Assembly: GCF_003967175.1 (NCBI RefSeq)
Contig: NZ_AP018553.1
Span: 1,971,982 to 2,035,981, forward strand
DNA from: Sulfodiicoccus acidiphilus
GTDB taxonomy: Archaea > Thermoproteota > Thermoprotei_A > Sulfolobales > Sulfolobaceae
Length of the DNA: 64,000 bases
Reading direction: 5' to 3'
The notes beneath the pieces were generated by a model. It was not told the origin of the DNA, did not search any database, and was given only the letters and a program-made list of their open reading frames with translations. This document shows positions 54,485-63,029 of the stretch, one piece after another (the first letter of the stretch is position 1; each line of letters begins with the position of its first letter). The translations under genes were made by a program, and so were the position numbers.

Positions 54485-55233
54485 ATGAGGTTCTCCGTCG
54501 TGGGGGTGAAGGGAGGGGTGGGGAAGTCGACCCTCTCCGTGGCCCTCGCCAAGCTCTTCGCGAGGTCTGGAAGGAGGGTGCTCCTAGTGGACAGGGACCT
54601 GATAGGGTGGAGCTCCCACCTCCTGGGCCTCCACGGGGGGAGCCTGATAGGTGCGGCTGCTGGGAGGGAGGAGCCCTTCCACCTCACAGTGGAGGAGGGA
54701 AAGGGGAGCGTCACCGTGGTGAGGGTGAACCCGGACCCGCCAGAGTTCGGCAGGTACTTCTCTAGGGCCTCGGAGGGGAGGGTGGAGGAGCTCTACGTCG
54801 GCCTCTTGAGGGGGAGCGAAGTGCAGGTGGTGGACAACCCCTCCAACGTGTTCTTCGACGACCCCCTAGTGAGGGTGGAGCTGAGGGCCTACCTCTCCGC
54901 CCTGCCCGGGGACAGGTGGTACAGGGTCTACGTCTCGGACCCTTCCGAGAGGGGGGTGGAGGCGACCCTGAAGTACGCCGAGGCCCTCGAGGCCTCCGCC
55001 CCGGGGGAGAGGCGGGGGCCTTCGTGGTGAACATGGTGCCTCCGCTGCCTGAGGAGTACGCACAGGCCTCGTCGAGGGTCGGGGAGCTGAAGTTCCCGGT
55101 GAGGGCGGTGGTGCCGTTCGACGAGAGGCTCTACACGTACGGCTCCTTCTGGGATTTCGGGGAGTTCCCGGAGCAGGTGGCGAGGCTGGGGAGGGTCCTG
55201 CTGGACATGCCCACCACCGCTACGGTGGAGTGA
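54485..55233 (+). pseudogene. ParA/MinD-like ATPase, split by a frame change
   Basis: From ATG 54485 the product begins RFSVVGVKGGVGKSTLSVAL, a deviant Walker A (KGGVGKS) of the ParA/MinD family, then VLLVDRDLIGWS (Walker A' Asp) and VQVVDNPSN. A GGAGGTG ribosome site lies eight bases upstream. The phase is lost in the two G5 runs (55003-55007, 55014-55018). The other phase carries on GAFVVNMVPPLPEEYAQASS and VRAVVPFDERLYTYGSFWDF to TGA at 55233, giving about 249 residues when joined. The gene is unusually GC-rich (65% in a 60-base sample) and has no ParB partner, so it may derive from a plasmid or virus. Confidence 0.8.
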
Positions 55234-55306
55234 AGTCCCCACTCTGAACTTACAATCAGTGAGTAAAAAGGCAGATAGATGGTTGGCGGCGACTAAGTGT
55301 TGAGGA

Positions 55307-55519
55307 ATGTTGGTGCTTTGCGGCAGAGACTATCCAGTCTCTATAACAGGGGCGATTCAGAGATTCGTGCGATTTCTATATGAGTGTGAAATGATTGATC
55401 CTTACGTTCTGGAAAAGGTAAATGAAAACGACGCTTTCCTCGAGCTATCGAGAACGGATGACGTGGAGATCAGGTTAAGTGCTTGGTATCTAGTTCCCGG
55501 CGGGCATGAATTCGATTAA
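55307..55519 (+). CDS. Small hypothetical protein
   Basis: 70 residues from ATG. MLVLCGRDYPVSITGAIQRF continues with a helix LYECEMIDPYVLEKVNEN, then ELSRTDDVEIRLSAWYLVPG. Base composition is lower in GC than the adjacent parA. No family recognised and no clear promoter or ribosome site. It may be a fragment of a larger lost gene. Confidence 0.4.
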   Translation: MLVLCGRDYPVSITGAIQRFVRFLYECEMIDPYVLEKVNENDAFLELSRTDDVEIRLSAWYLVPGGHEFD

Positions 55520-55670
55520 GAGGGTAGATGACAGAGTATCCGGTGTTTTCCTCAAATAGCTCCAACGGGTTGGGTGTGACCGTAAATGCTCCCTTAAGAG
55601 GGTGCCCTTGACGTATTTGGAAGTAGAAAGTAAGGTAGAGTTACGCCGAGGGTAAACGCTTGATCCCTCT

Positions 55671-56498
55671 ATGAAAACGATTTATAGAGGACTTTACATA
55701 ACTAAGTATATGGATAGCCTCTATTACGACATTCTCAGGTACCTTATGGAGGACGGGAGGACGCCGAAGAGGAGGATTGCGTCGATGTTGAACGTCGATC
55801 CATCGTCAGTGGAGGTGAGGTTCAAGAAAATGATGGAGGAAGAGATTATAAAGAGGTTCGCCCTCTACGTCGACTACTCCGCCCTCGGCCTGGAGAGGGC
55901 CTTTGCGTCATTTAAGGGGCTACCCGAAGAGAGGATCAAGGAGCTCAATGGAGTGGTGGCGTACTTCACTTGCGCTGAGGGAAACACCGTTATGGAGGTA
56001 GTCGCCAGGAGGAGGGACGAGTTGATGGAAACAATAAAGGTGGCGGGACAACCTTGGAAGGTCTGGATTCAACCCCCGTCCCCTAGCCCACTACCTTCGA
56101 TTGACAAGTACCTCCTAAAGGTCCTTGCCGAGGATCCGCGTGCCAAGGAATTCAAGGTCGCTGAGGCCCTTAAGGTGTCAGCTCGGACAGTAAGGCGACA
56201 CTTGAGGCACCTCAAGACAAAGGGGGTGATGAGGGTGATACCAATCGTGGATCTAAGAAAGGTGCAGGGGATAATGTTCTCAGTCCACACTAAAGCTGCA
56301 GACGAAGTGAAGAAGGTGGTACGTGCGAGGCCCTTGTGGGAAACTTCGAAGGGAGAGACAGTTACAATGAACTACTTCGTTAAGGACGTCGCCGAGGTCA
56401 GGAAAGTCTCAGAGCAAGTTGTCAAGCTGGATCCAGATGCCACGGTGACAATAAAGACCTCATATGACGTGAAGACCCCCAGCTGGGCCTTGGCCTGA
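55671..56498 (+). CDS. Two-headed AsnC/Lrp-like transcriptional regulator
   Basis: 275 residues with two winged helices: residues about 17-60 (GRTPKRRIASMLNVDPSSVE) and about 143-185 (FKVAEALKVSARTVRRHLRH), each followed by an alpha/beta segment ending in short strands. The same plan occurs in the protein at 10371, though sequence identity is low. ATG start. An inverted layout with a tiny hydrophobic-basic open frame and an alcohol dehydrogenase downstream on the other strand. Targets unknown. Confidence 0.78.
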   Translation: MKTIYRGLYITKYMDSLYYDILRYLMEDGRTPKRRIASMLNVDPSSVEVRFKKMMEEEIIKRFALYVDYSALGLERAFASFKGLPEERIKELNGVVAYFTCAEGNTVMEVVARRRDELMETIKVAGQPWKVWIQPPSPSPLPSIDKYLLKVLAEDPRAKEFKVAEALKVSARTVRRHLRHLKTKGVMRVIPIVDLRKVQGIMFSVHTKAADEVKKVVRARPLWETSKGETVTMNYFVKDVAEVRKVSEQVVKLDPDATVTIKTSYDVKTPSWALA

Positions 56499-56564
56499 TC
56501 ACCTTCTCCTCCAAAGAAGCCTAAGCAACCTGAGGAGTAACAGCAGCTTACCCCACTTCCTCAT
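56499..56564 (-). CDS. Putative 21-residue cationic hydrophobic peptide
   Basis: ATG at 56564 to TGA at 56499, directly abutting the regulator stop. The product is MRKWGKLLLLLRLLRLLWRR plus one final Arg: a Leu-rich helix flanked by Arg/Lys at both ends. A GGTGGGAGA ribosome-site-like sequence lies just before the ATG. Such leader-like or membrane-active peptides are easily missed. Without comparison to relatives it could be a chance frame. Confidence 0.3.
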   Translation of the reverse strand: MRKWGKLLLLLRLLRLLWRRR

Positions 56565-56689
56565 TCTCCCACCGATTGATCCTTAGCAGTTATTAGAATA
56601 AAAACACAGGATCAAGCCCGTTCTTCTACCTCACCAATTCGTGGCTGAGTGGGGTTGGAAAACTCGCTGATTGGAAAGGTACTATAATT

Positions 56690-57679
56690 CTACGGTTCTA
56701 TGAATATACGGCCATCTCTCTCACTAGAGCGTAGAGCGGATAGGGCCGTAGCTCCCTCTGCCAAGGGGTAGATCTTCCAAGTCTTCACCTTCAATCTGGG
56801 GGACAGCCTAGCGAGCTCCATTAACTCGGCCCTCGTCCCTCCAGTCGTCCCTACCAAGCTCAGATGTCTACCATAGAGTGCGGAGAGGGAAAGCTTCAGT
56901 TCGTCTCCACCTATAGCTCCGAACGTGACCACCTTACCTCCGGCCTTCAACCAACTCATCGCCTCGTTAACGTGAGCAGCGCCGAGGGTTGCCACCACTA
57001 CGTCCACTCCTAGCCCATCCGTAGCCTTCTCCACCTGTCCTTTCGCTCCAGAGTAGTTGGACACATAGTCGGCGCCGAACTCCTTAAGCCAAGATTTGGA
57101 GGAAAGAGCTACAACAGTTGCACCCATTAACTTAGCTAGCTGTACGGCGAAAATTCCGGTGTTTCCCGAGGCACCTATGACAGCAACCGCCTTACCTGGG
57201 GAGACTCCCGTTACCTTGAGAGCGTGATAGGAAGTGAGGGCAGCCACGGGCAAAGACGCGGCCACATCCCAACCCACCTCAGGGACCTTAATGAGGTTCC
57301 ATTCTGGAGCCACCATGTACTCCGCGAATCCCCCATTTGTCACTATGCTCATTATGCCTCCGTTTCTACACTCCATTTCCATCCCGGAGGCGCACATGTC
57401 ACAGTTCCCGTCGAAAACCCTGTTATACAGGACTACCTTGTCGCCTGGCTTCAATGACCTCACATGTTGTCCAACTTCCTCCACCGTGCCTGCCACTTCG
57501 GCTCCCGGAACGTGAGGCATAGGCTTAGCGAAGTTACCTGTTACCACGGAATAGTCTACTGGGTTGACCCCAGCCATCTCTACACGCAACAAAACTTCGT
57601 GGGCCTCGGGCTTGGGTTTAGGTAGATCGACTACCCTCAACTTATCCAGACCAGGAGAATCGAACTGCAGAGCTTTCAT
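56690..57679 (-). CDS. MDR-family NAD(P)H:quinone oxidoreductase / alcohol dehydrogenase
   Basis: 329 residues. The start KALQFDSPGLDKLRVVDLPK and AGVNPVDYSVVTG are quinone-reductase-like; HVPGAEVAGTVEEVG replaces the zinc-binding GHE with GAE. However a four-Cys loop survives (NCDMCASGMEMEC, three of four Cys). The coenzyme motif is VAVIGASGNTGIFAVQLAKL (about residue 163). Without the catalytic His-Glu it is more likely a zinc-independent reductase. ATG start. Lies near the winged-helix gene on the same strand, 54 bases downstream of it. Confidence 0.88.
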   Translation of the reverse strand: MKALQFDSPGLDKLRVVDLPKPKPEAHEVLLRVEMAGVNPVDYSVVTGNFAKPMPHVPGAEVAGTVEEVGQHVRSLKPGDKVVLYNRVFDGNCDMCASGMEMECRNGGIMSIVTNGGFAEYMVAPEWNLIKVPEVGWDVAASLPVAALTSYHALKVTGVSPGKAVAVIGASGNTGIFAVQLAKLMGATVVALSSKSWLKEFGADYVSNYSGAKGQVEKATDGLGVDVVVATLGAAHVNEAMSWLKAGGKVVTFGAIGGDELKLSLSALYGRHLSLVGTTGGTRAELMELARLSPRLKVKTWKIYPLAEGATALSALRSSERDGRIFIEP

Positions 57680-57732
57680 AGGTTCCTTACTTCCCGCTCC
57701 AATTTAAAACCAAACAGGTTTCCGTTGGTAAA

Positions 57733-58059
57733 CTAGCTTGACCTCAGGTGGGCGACTATCCTTCTCCCTTCCTTGGTTAGCTGATAGTAACGACCTCTAG
57801 GTGATCCGTCCTTGGCCTTCACCTTTAGCCAAGGTTTGACGGAGGACGTCGGTGACATCTTGGGAGGGTGTTTAACTCTCTGTATCAGGCCAGCGTCCTG
57901 CAATCGACGACAGGCCAGTTCCACCTCCTCAGGGTCTAGGTTTGGAAACCAACCCGACTCACCATTTAGCCTTCTCGCCATGTACCACGGATCGTCAGGT
58001 CCGTAGCGGTACAAATGGAGGAGTATAGACTTCTGCAATGGAGTGAGGTCTGTGTTCAC
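57733..58059 (-). CDS. Small winged-helix protein (DUF2250-like)
   Basis: 108 residues. The pattern LTPLQKSILLHLYRYGPDDP then WYMARRLNG, EEVELACRRLQDAGLIQRV and a wing ending YYQLTKEGRRIVAHLRS is a MarR/PadR-like winged helix; archaeal DUF2250 proteins share the YGPDDPWYMARRL segment. GTG start. The loop between helix and wing (KHPPKMSPTSSVKPWLKVKA) is longer than usual. It may regulate the oxidoreductase downstream. Confidence 0.8.
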   Translation of the reverse strand: MNTDLTPLQKSILLHLYRYGPDDPWYMARRLNGESGWFPNLDPEEVELACRRLQDAGLIQRVKHPPKMSPTSSVKPWLKVKAKDGSPRGRYYQLTKEGRRIVAHLRSS

Positions 58060-59177
58060 CTAGCTCACTCCTCCGGTGTGAACTTCCGTGTCCTCAAAGG
58101 ACGCTGTCTTGTGCGTACCTCTACTGAGGGTAAGTATTGTTTCGACCTCAGTCTTCCACCGCCTAGGGTGTCGTCGGAGTCCAGAGGAGTTGGCTTTTAA
58201 AATCAAGTAATCGAACCACATAAAGTCCTCTATGTGGGAACGTCCAAGGTGCCTCTCGACCTCTCTTCCTGAATCCTCGAGGTGGAACTTGATGACCTTG
58301 CTTCCTTCAAATAAGACCGCATCTACTGAGCTGGATCTCAGCTTGCTTGACGAACTACACAAATGTTTCGCGTTGCAGTAGGTTACCCTTGTCCTGCCCC
58401 ATGGGAACAATTTTCGGTTTCACATATGAGTCTCTCCTAAAGTCCTTAAAGTGTGTACATGACTTTGACTTAGAACAAATTCCAAGGGAGGATCCACGGA
58501 GTATGTCATTAATTAGTAACATGGTCAAGTACTACTAGACAAAGATGAAGAAGTTTCCCCGCTTTACCGCCTTCACGTACTCCTCGTGTTTATACAAGAC
58601 GTTTTTCAGTAAAGGGAGTTTCTGATAAGATGAGTGATGCCCGCGGTGAAAGTTTTTAGGAGAGATCCAGCTTTTCTCCACATAGAATCGTTTTCCGGTC
58701 AACTTAAGGAGGATTACGGACCGATCTCCCGCAATGCTAGCGGAGGGAATCCGGTAACTGAGTTCGAGGCGAGACCAAAGAGGTTCGCTACTGCCCAAGG
58801 AGGAAACTCTGGAGATTCGCGGCCACATCTGCCAAGCTCTTTAACGAGTGAGAAATACAGTTACCTGCAACACGTACTACGTAAGGGGGTGCCGAGAGTC
58901 AACGTATGGGTAGGCCTAGATCAGGACTGAGACCTCCCTCGCCCCACTGAGTTGAAGAAAGAAGGTACATCTTCCTCCCCCGGTCCTTCCAGTACTAAGG
59001 CGGGGAGAAAAACTGATCGTTGCTTGGGGTGAGACAGGTACGTGGTGGACGAGGAGGATCGTGAGATAATTACTCAATGGCTTTCATCCGGAAATCGAAT
59101 TCGCGAGCGCAGTTGAGTTGGATCTGGGGATATACTAGAGACCGTCACAGCCTGGTACACCGGACCGTCTCTGGTAG
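58060..59177. other. Gene-poor stretch with fragments
   Basis: About 1.1 kb without a gene I can defend. The 116-codon minus frame at 58060-58410 has an atypical composition (many Ser, Thr, His) and no visible motif. On the plus strand MGTIFGFTYESLLKSLKCVH (58400-58538) and AVKVFRRDPAFLHIESFSGQ (58636 on) look weakly coding and may be relics of one lost gene. CTTCCTCCCCCGGTCCTTCC at 58970, with AAGGCGGGGAG, recalls a type A end, but pairing is poor. Confidence 0.35.
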
Positions 59178-60476
59178 TTATGTTCTCTCCTCCGCCTGCT
59201 GGGAAGCCAACTCCAGTGGCACCATGTTAACATCGTAACCCACCTTGTACCACCAAGCACTAGCCCCTGTTCCCAAGGCCCAGAGGAATAGGTTGAAGAC
59301 GACGAACCAAAGCAGCGGCCATGAGGAAGTGAGGTACTCCGAGAGGGCGTAGGCAGTTATGGGCACTGTCCTGACTAGCCCTATCATGAAGGCCCTAACG
59401 TTGGTCGGCATCAGCGTCGGTTCCTGTATTGTCCTGCTGGCCCAACCCAACTCACTGAAGGCCATGTTGAGGAAGAGCAGTAAGTAGAAAAGGTATATGT
59501 CTGAGATGTAGTTCAGCGCCAAGATTATGGGTACCATGGTCAGGGTGCCTCCGAGGAACGAGGCCAAGGTGAACTTCCTTGAACTCAGTTTACTTATCAA
59601 TTTCAGAGCGGCGAAACCTGCGACAGAAGCTCCCAAATTCGCCACTAGAACTATTACGTCCAGGGTCACTCCCGTGAAGTAGAAGTCCGCCACCACAAAT
59701 GCCATGAGACCGTACGTTAGGTACTGAGAAAGTCCTATTAACGCTAGGAAAATGAACCTGTCCCTGATGGAACTGTATTTAGATGGTGTCTTTTCCTCGA
59801 TTTTTCCTCCGTTTGAGGAAGCCAGCTTCTTCACCTCCTCTCTAGCTCGACTCTCGTCTCCCTTGGCCTCCAGCCACCTGACGGACTCGGGGAGTCTATA
59901 TCTCACGAAAAGGGCCACACCCATTGTGGCGGCCGCGAAAGCCCCCAACGCTACGGCCACAATATAATAGGAGTTGGAAAGAGAGTACACTGCTAAACTG
60001 AGCGCTGCTGCCACCGTCGCACCAACGTTGTCGAAGTTCGGGGTAGCCACCAACACTTGGTCCCTCCACTTCAGTGGTATGGTCTCAGCGGACATGGAGA
60101 GGGCAACCGGCACCTCACCATCCACCCCGAACTGGGCAAGTAGTAGACCTGCCGCGACCGCGAAGATGTTGGCCCGAAGGAACAGGGTGGCTAGAACCAC
60201 CAAGAGAGATCCCCCACCGTACATTCCCATTGTCAAGAAAAACGTCCTTTTCCTACCCAAATTGAGGTCGGAGAGCTTAGCCATGACAAGGTTGCCCGCA
60301 AGCGACGCCGCAGGTGGAAGTATGATGAAGAACACGTTGTGGTAAGTTGGATAAACCAGGTAGGAGATGGAGGAGATCACACCCCACATGAAGTAGCCCA
60401 GGGAGAGGGACGCCACAATAGCCGTATGGGTGGGAGTCCATCTAGACGAATCTATTAGCTTCCCTAGTTCAGGCAT
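59178..60476 (-). CDS. MFS transporter
   Basis: 432 residues with about twelve helices. Helix 1 has LGYFMWGVISSISYLVYP; loop 2-3 reads AKLSDLNLGRKRTFFLTMGM, with an Asn-Leu insertion in the usual D-x-x-GRR signature. The helix-4 motif is LLAQFGVDGEVPVALSMSAE, reminiscent of sugar porters (R/E pair). The central loop holds an acidic-basic linker (residues about 195-225). ATG start; diverges from the SDR gene across 134 bases. Substrate unknown. Confidence 0.9.
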   Translation of the reverse strand: MPELGKLIDSSRWTPTHTAIVASLSLGYFMWGVISSISYLVYPTYHNVFFIILPPAASLAGNLVMAKLSDLNLGRKRTFFLTMGMYGGGSLLVVLATLFLRANIFAVAAGLLLAQFGVDGEVPVALSMSAETIPLKWRDQVLVATPNFDNVGATVAAALSLAVYSLSNSYYIVAVALGAFAAATMGVALFVRYRLPESVRWLEAKGDESRAREEVKKLASSNGGKIEEKTPSKYSSIRDRFIFLALIGLSQYLTYGLMAFVVADFYFTGVTLDVIVLVANLGASVAGFAALKLISKLSSRKFTLASFLGGTLTMVPIILALNYISDIYLFYLLLFLNMAFSELGWASRTIQEPTLMPTNVRAFMIGLVRTVPITAYALSEYLTSSWPLLWFVVFNLFLWALGTGASAWWYKVGYDVNMVPLELASQQAEERT

Positions 60477-60610
60477 GAAACCAAATTGTAATAAGTCACT
60501 TATAAACCTTGTTATAAAACCTCAATTTGACTCCCAAGGTCACGAGTTTCCGTACGGGAGAGACGGGGAATGGGACCCAGAGTTATTAACCCGTCTAGGG
60601 AAGAGAGCGT

Positions 60611-61339
60611 ATGAGGCTCCAGGACAGAAAGGTGTTGGTCGCTGGGGTAAGCCGGGGACTAGGTTACAGCGTGGCCTACCTCGCACTAAAGGAAGGAGCG
60701 TATGTCACCCTGAACTCTAGGGACGAGAGGAAACTCTCCCAACTCAAGGAAGAACTGTCGAGTTACGGAAAGGTCAACACAGTTCAGGGCGACCTCTCAA
60801 CTCCTCAGGGCGCCAAATCGGTGGTGGAAGAGGCAACGAAATTGATGGGTGGGTTAGACCACCTGGTCATAACTGTGGGTGGATACGTAGAGGACACAAT
60901 AGAAGATCCGTCGGGACTAGAGGAGATGCTCACTAACCACGTCAGAGTGCCCGTATACTTAGTGAAAGCGGCCTCAAAGTACCTTAGAGAAGGCTCGTCC
61001 ATAGTAGCGGTGAGCTCCATGGTCGCCTTAGGCGTGGCCGATCCGGCTCAACTCTCCTACGCAGCTGCTAAGACGGCGCTCGTGAAGTTGGTAGAGGTGT
61101 TGGCAGCAGAACTCCTGCCACGAGGAGTGAGAGTCAATGGTGTCGCACCTTCATTCATAAAGGGAGACTTCGAACCGGGAAGGGAGTGGAGGAAGATGAG
61201 GAAGTTAGGAGACGATGGAGCTCCTCCGGAGGACTTCGCATCAGTAGTGCTTTGGTTGTTAACCGACGAATCTGAATGGGTGGACGGTGTGGTCATACCG
61301 GTAGACGGAGGAGCTAGACTCAAAAAACGGGGAGAGTGA
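60611..61339 (+). CDS. Short-chain dehydrogenase/reductase (3-oxoacyl-ACP reductase-like)
   Basis: 242 residues. The cofactor motif VLVAGVSRGLGYSVAY (Gly-rich, about residues 8-23) and NSRDER suggest NADP(H). The catalytic set is the Ser of VAVSSMVA (about 136) with YAAAK (Tyr about 150, Lys about 154). The closing VIPVDGGAR is classic. The structural motif usually NNAG appears as ITVGGY, an unusual substitution. ATG start. Substrate unknown. The 3' end overlaps the ABC binding-protein gene by 20 bases. Confidence 0.93.
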   Translation: MRLQDRKVLVAGVSRGLGYSVAYLALKEGAYVTLNSRDERKLSQLKEELSSYGKVNTVQGDLSTPQGAKSVVEEATKLMGGLDHLVITVGGYVEDTIEDPSGLEEMLTNHVRVPVYLVKAASKYLREGSSIVAVSSMVALGVADPAQLSYAAAKTALVKLVEVLAAELLPRGVRVNGVAPSFIKGDFEPGREWRKMRKLGDDGAPPEDFASVVLWLLTDESEWVDGVVIPVDGGARLKKRGE

Positions 61340-62333
61340 CGTTGAGCTTTTGGACATAGGAATCGTTTAGAAAGAAGGGTGCCGAGCCATTTATAATTGC
61401 CCTCATCATCTCCAGACCGTACACTGAGAGAGGGCCGGGCTCGTTTATTAATGACACTGGCAACGGGCATCCAACCACGTAAAGTCTGTGTGGATAGTTC
61501 ACATATGAATTAATGAGATCAGTTGTGTAACTGACATTGTAGACACAGTTAGCAATTATTACGGGAGGCCTGTAGGCCAATATGGTTTCGCCAGAGACCT
61601 CTGGATAGGGGTTGGACAGGTTAGCGTAGACGTTCTTTCCTCCTGCCGTCTCAATTATCCCATTTATGAAGGAACCTCTAGAGATTGTGTAGAAGTCGTC
61701 CTGAGGGGTCCAACATATGACGTAAGCCACAGGGACCGTGGGAGTGGAATTGTATAGGAATACTTTACTCTCCATCCACTTCACTAACTGTCTAGCTTGG
61801 CTCTGCATATCGAACACCTTACCTAATAGCTCGACATCCTGATATATTCCCGTGAAGTTCGTGTCGAGATCTCCCCTGGTGAAGACTACGTTCAACCCCG
61901 CCTGCTGGAACTGTTGAAGGTACTGTCCGTCGATCCCAGCATCTGCCACCACGAGGGAAGGTTCGAGTACCTTTATCGCCTCGGAGTTCAGGGTAGGATA
62001 GGTGACGTTAGGCGGAAGGACTGTGACGTTGCTAGGAAGGACCGACGTCATGTTGAGTTCTTGTAGGAGCTGATATGAGTAATAGTCGACTGCTACCAAG
62101 TCCTTCCCAAGTCCTAACGCTACGAGGATCTGTGTGTCACTAGGTGCTAAGGACACTATTCTGGAAGGGAAGGACGAGATAGTGACGTTCCTACCCAGGC
62201 CGTCCACAACAGAGATGGGATAGTAGGGGCCTTGCTTCACGGTAACGGATGGAGACCTCTCGTATGCGAAGTAGGCTGTAACCCCTAGGACGACTACTAC
62301 CACGAGCGTGACAGCCAAGGTCGAAGTTCTCAT
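61320..62333 (-). CDS. ABC transporter substrate-binding protein (BtuF/FhuD type)
   Basis: 337 residues. An N-terminal hydrophobic stretch (residues about 6-24) serves as signal or anchor. The class III binding-protein layout is clear: ISVVDGLGRNVTISSFPSRI, VSLAPSDTQILVALGLGKDL (N-lobe start), a long central helix (LLGKVFDMQSQARQLVKWME) and GGKNVYANLS. More than a dozen N-glycosylation sites. No lipobox Cys, so anchoring is by the N-terminal helix. Cobalamin, haem or iron chelates are plausible ligands. It has its own palindromic operator three bases before the ATG. Confidence 0.92.
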   Translation of the reverse strand: MRTSTLAVTLVVVVVLGVTAYFAYERSPSVTVKQGPYYPISVVDGLGRNVTISSFPSRIVSLAPSDTQILVALGLGKDLVAVDYYSYQLLQELNMTSVLPSNVTVLPPNVTYPTLNSEAIKVLEPSLVVADAGIDGQYLQQFQQAGLNVVFTRGDLDTNFTGIYQDVELLGKVFDMQSQARQLVKWMESKVFLYNSTPTVPVAYVICWTPQDDFYTISRGSFINGIIETAGGKNVYANLSNPYPEVSGETILAYRPPVIIANCVYNVSYTTDLINSYVNYPHRLYVVGCPLPVSLINEPGPLSVYGLEMMRAIINGSAPFFLNDSYVQKLNVTLPVF

Positions 62334-62336
62334 GAG

Positions 62337-62355
62337 GCTGGATAGGCTATCCAGC
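62337..62355. promoter_or_regulatory. Palindromic operator at the btuF-like gene
   Basis: GCTGGATAG-G-CTATCCAGC, nine-base arms around a single base, three bases before the ATG at 62333. A TATA-like AACTTTTAAG (minus strand) lies directly upstream, so a bound protein would cover the transcription start. The core TGGATA-N3-TATCCA is shared with the operator at 63972. Confidence 0.8.
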
Positions 62356-62372
62356 TTAAAAGTTTAGCTGCC

Positions 62373-63029
62373 TCATGGGGCGGGTATCAGGAATCTCCTC
62401 CCTCCTCCCTCCACTTCCACGAAACGCACCCCATATAACTCTTCCAAGTCCTCTGCCCTAACTCCCCACGGTTGGCATTGCTTCATTAGTTTCCCTTCCT
62501 TGATCATAACTATCCAGTTCGCCAACGTAAGCAGGGACATGTCGTGAGTCGCAACCACTACTGTCCTCGCCGTCGATATGTCGACCACCCTTTTACTCAC
62601 AAGGAACGAGTTAGAAGGATCCAAATTCGAGGTCGGCTCGTCTAGAAGAAGTGTCTTACCCTTCGTCATGGCCTTTGCGATCATCACCAACCTCCTTTCC
62701 CCGGAGCTCAGCGTATCGAGCCTCCTGTGAAAGAGGTGCAGTACACCTAGCTCGGAGAGTGCATTTTTGGCGATCTCCACCTCTTCCCTGCTGGGTGGAT
62801 ACCAGGTATCCTCAGCTAGCATGAACTTGTCTACAGATATGGGTGCGTCGGGGAGATCGGACGGAAGATATGTAGTACCTAGGAGTGGACGCACTTCTGA
62901 GAGTGCTCCGTTGAGTATACCGTCCTTCACCCTCATCCCTGCTAGGCGTTTCAGAAGGGTTGTCTTCCCAGAACCGTTAGGGCCAACGACTACGTTCAAC
63001 CCACTCCGTAATTCAAGCCCTGTACTCAA
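62373..63029 (-). CDS. ABC transporter ATPase (BtuD/FecE type)
   Basis: 218 residues, short for this class because the first strands before Walker A are abbreviated. Walker A is VVGPNGSGKTTLLKRL (about residues 12-27), the signature LSSGERRLVMIAKAM, Walker B TLLLDEPTSNLD and the H-loop VVATHDMS. The Q-loop region is TTYLPSDLP, without the usual Gln. TTG start lies within the end of the permease gene (17-base overlap), which means translational coupling. Powers the BtuC-like permease. Confidence 0.92.
   Translation of the reverse strand: MSTGLELRSGLNVVVGPNGSGKTTLLKRLAGMRVKDGILNGALSEVRPLLGTTYLPSDLPDAPISVDKFMLAEDTWYPPSREEVEIAKNALSELGVLHLFHRRLDTLSSGERRLVMIAKAMTKGKTLLLDEPTSNLDPSNSFLVSKRVVDISTARTVVVATHDMSLLTLANWIVMIKEGKLMKQCQPWGVRAEDLEELYGVRFVEVEGGGRRFLIPAP

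Noticed and set aside
58060-58410. 116-codon minus frame abutting the winged-helix gene
   Set aside because: Position suggests an operon, but composition is unlike a protein here and no domain is visible.
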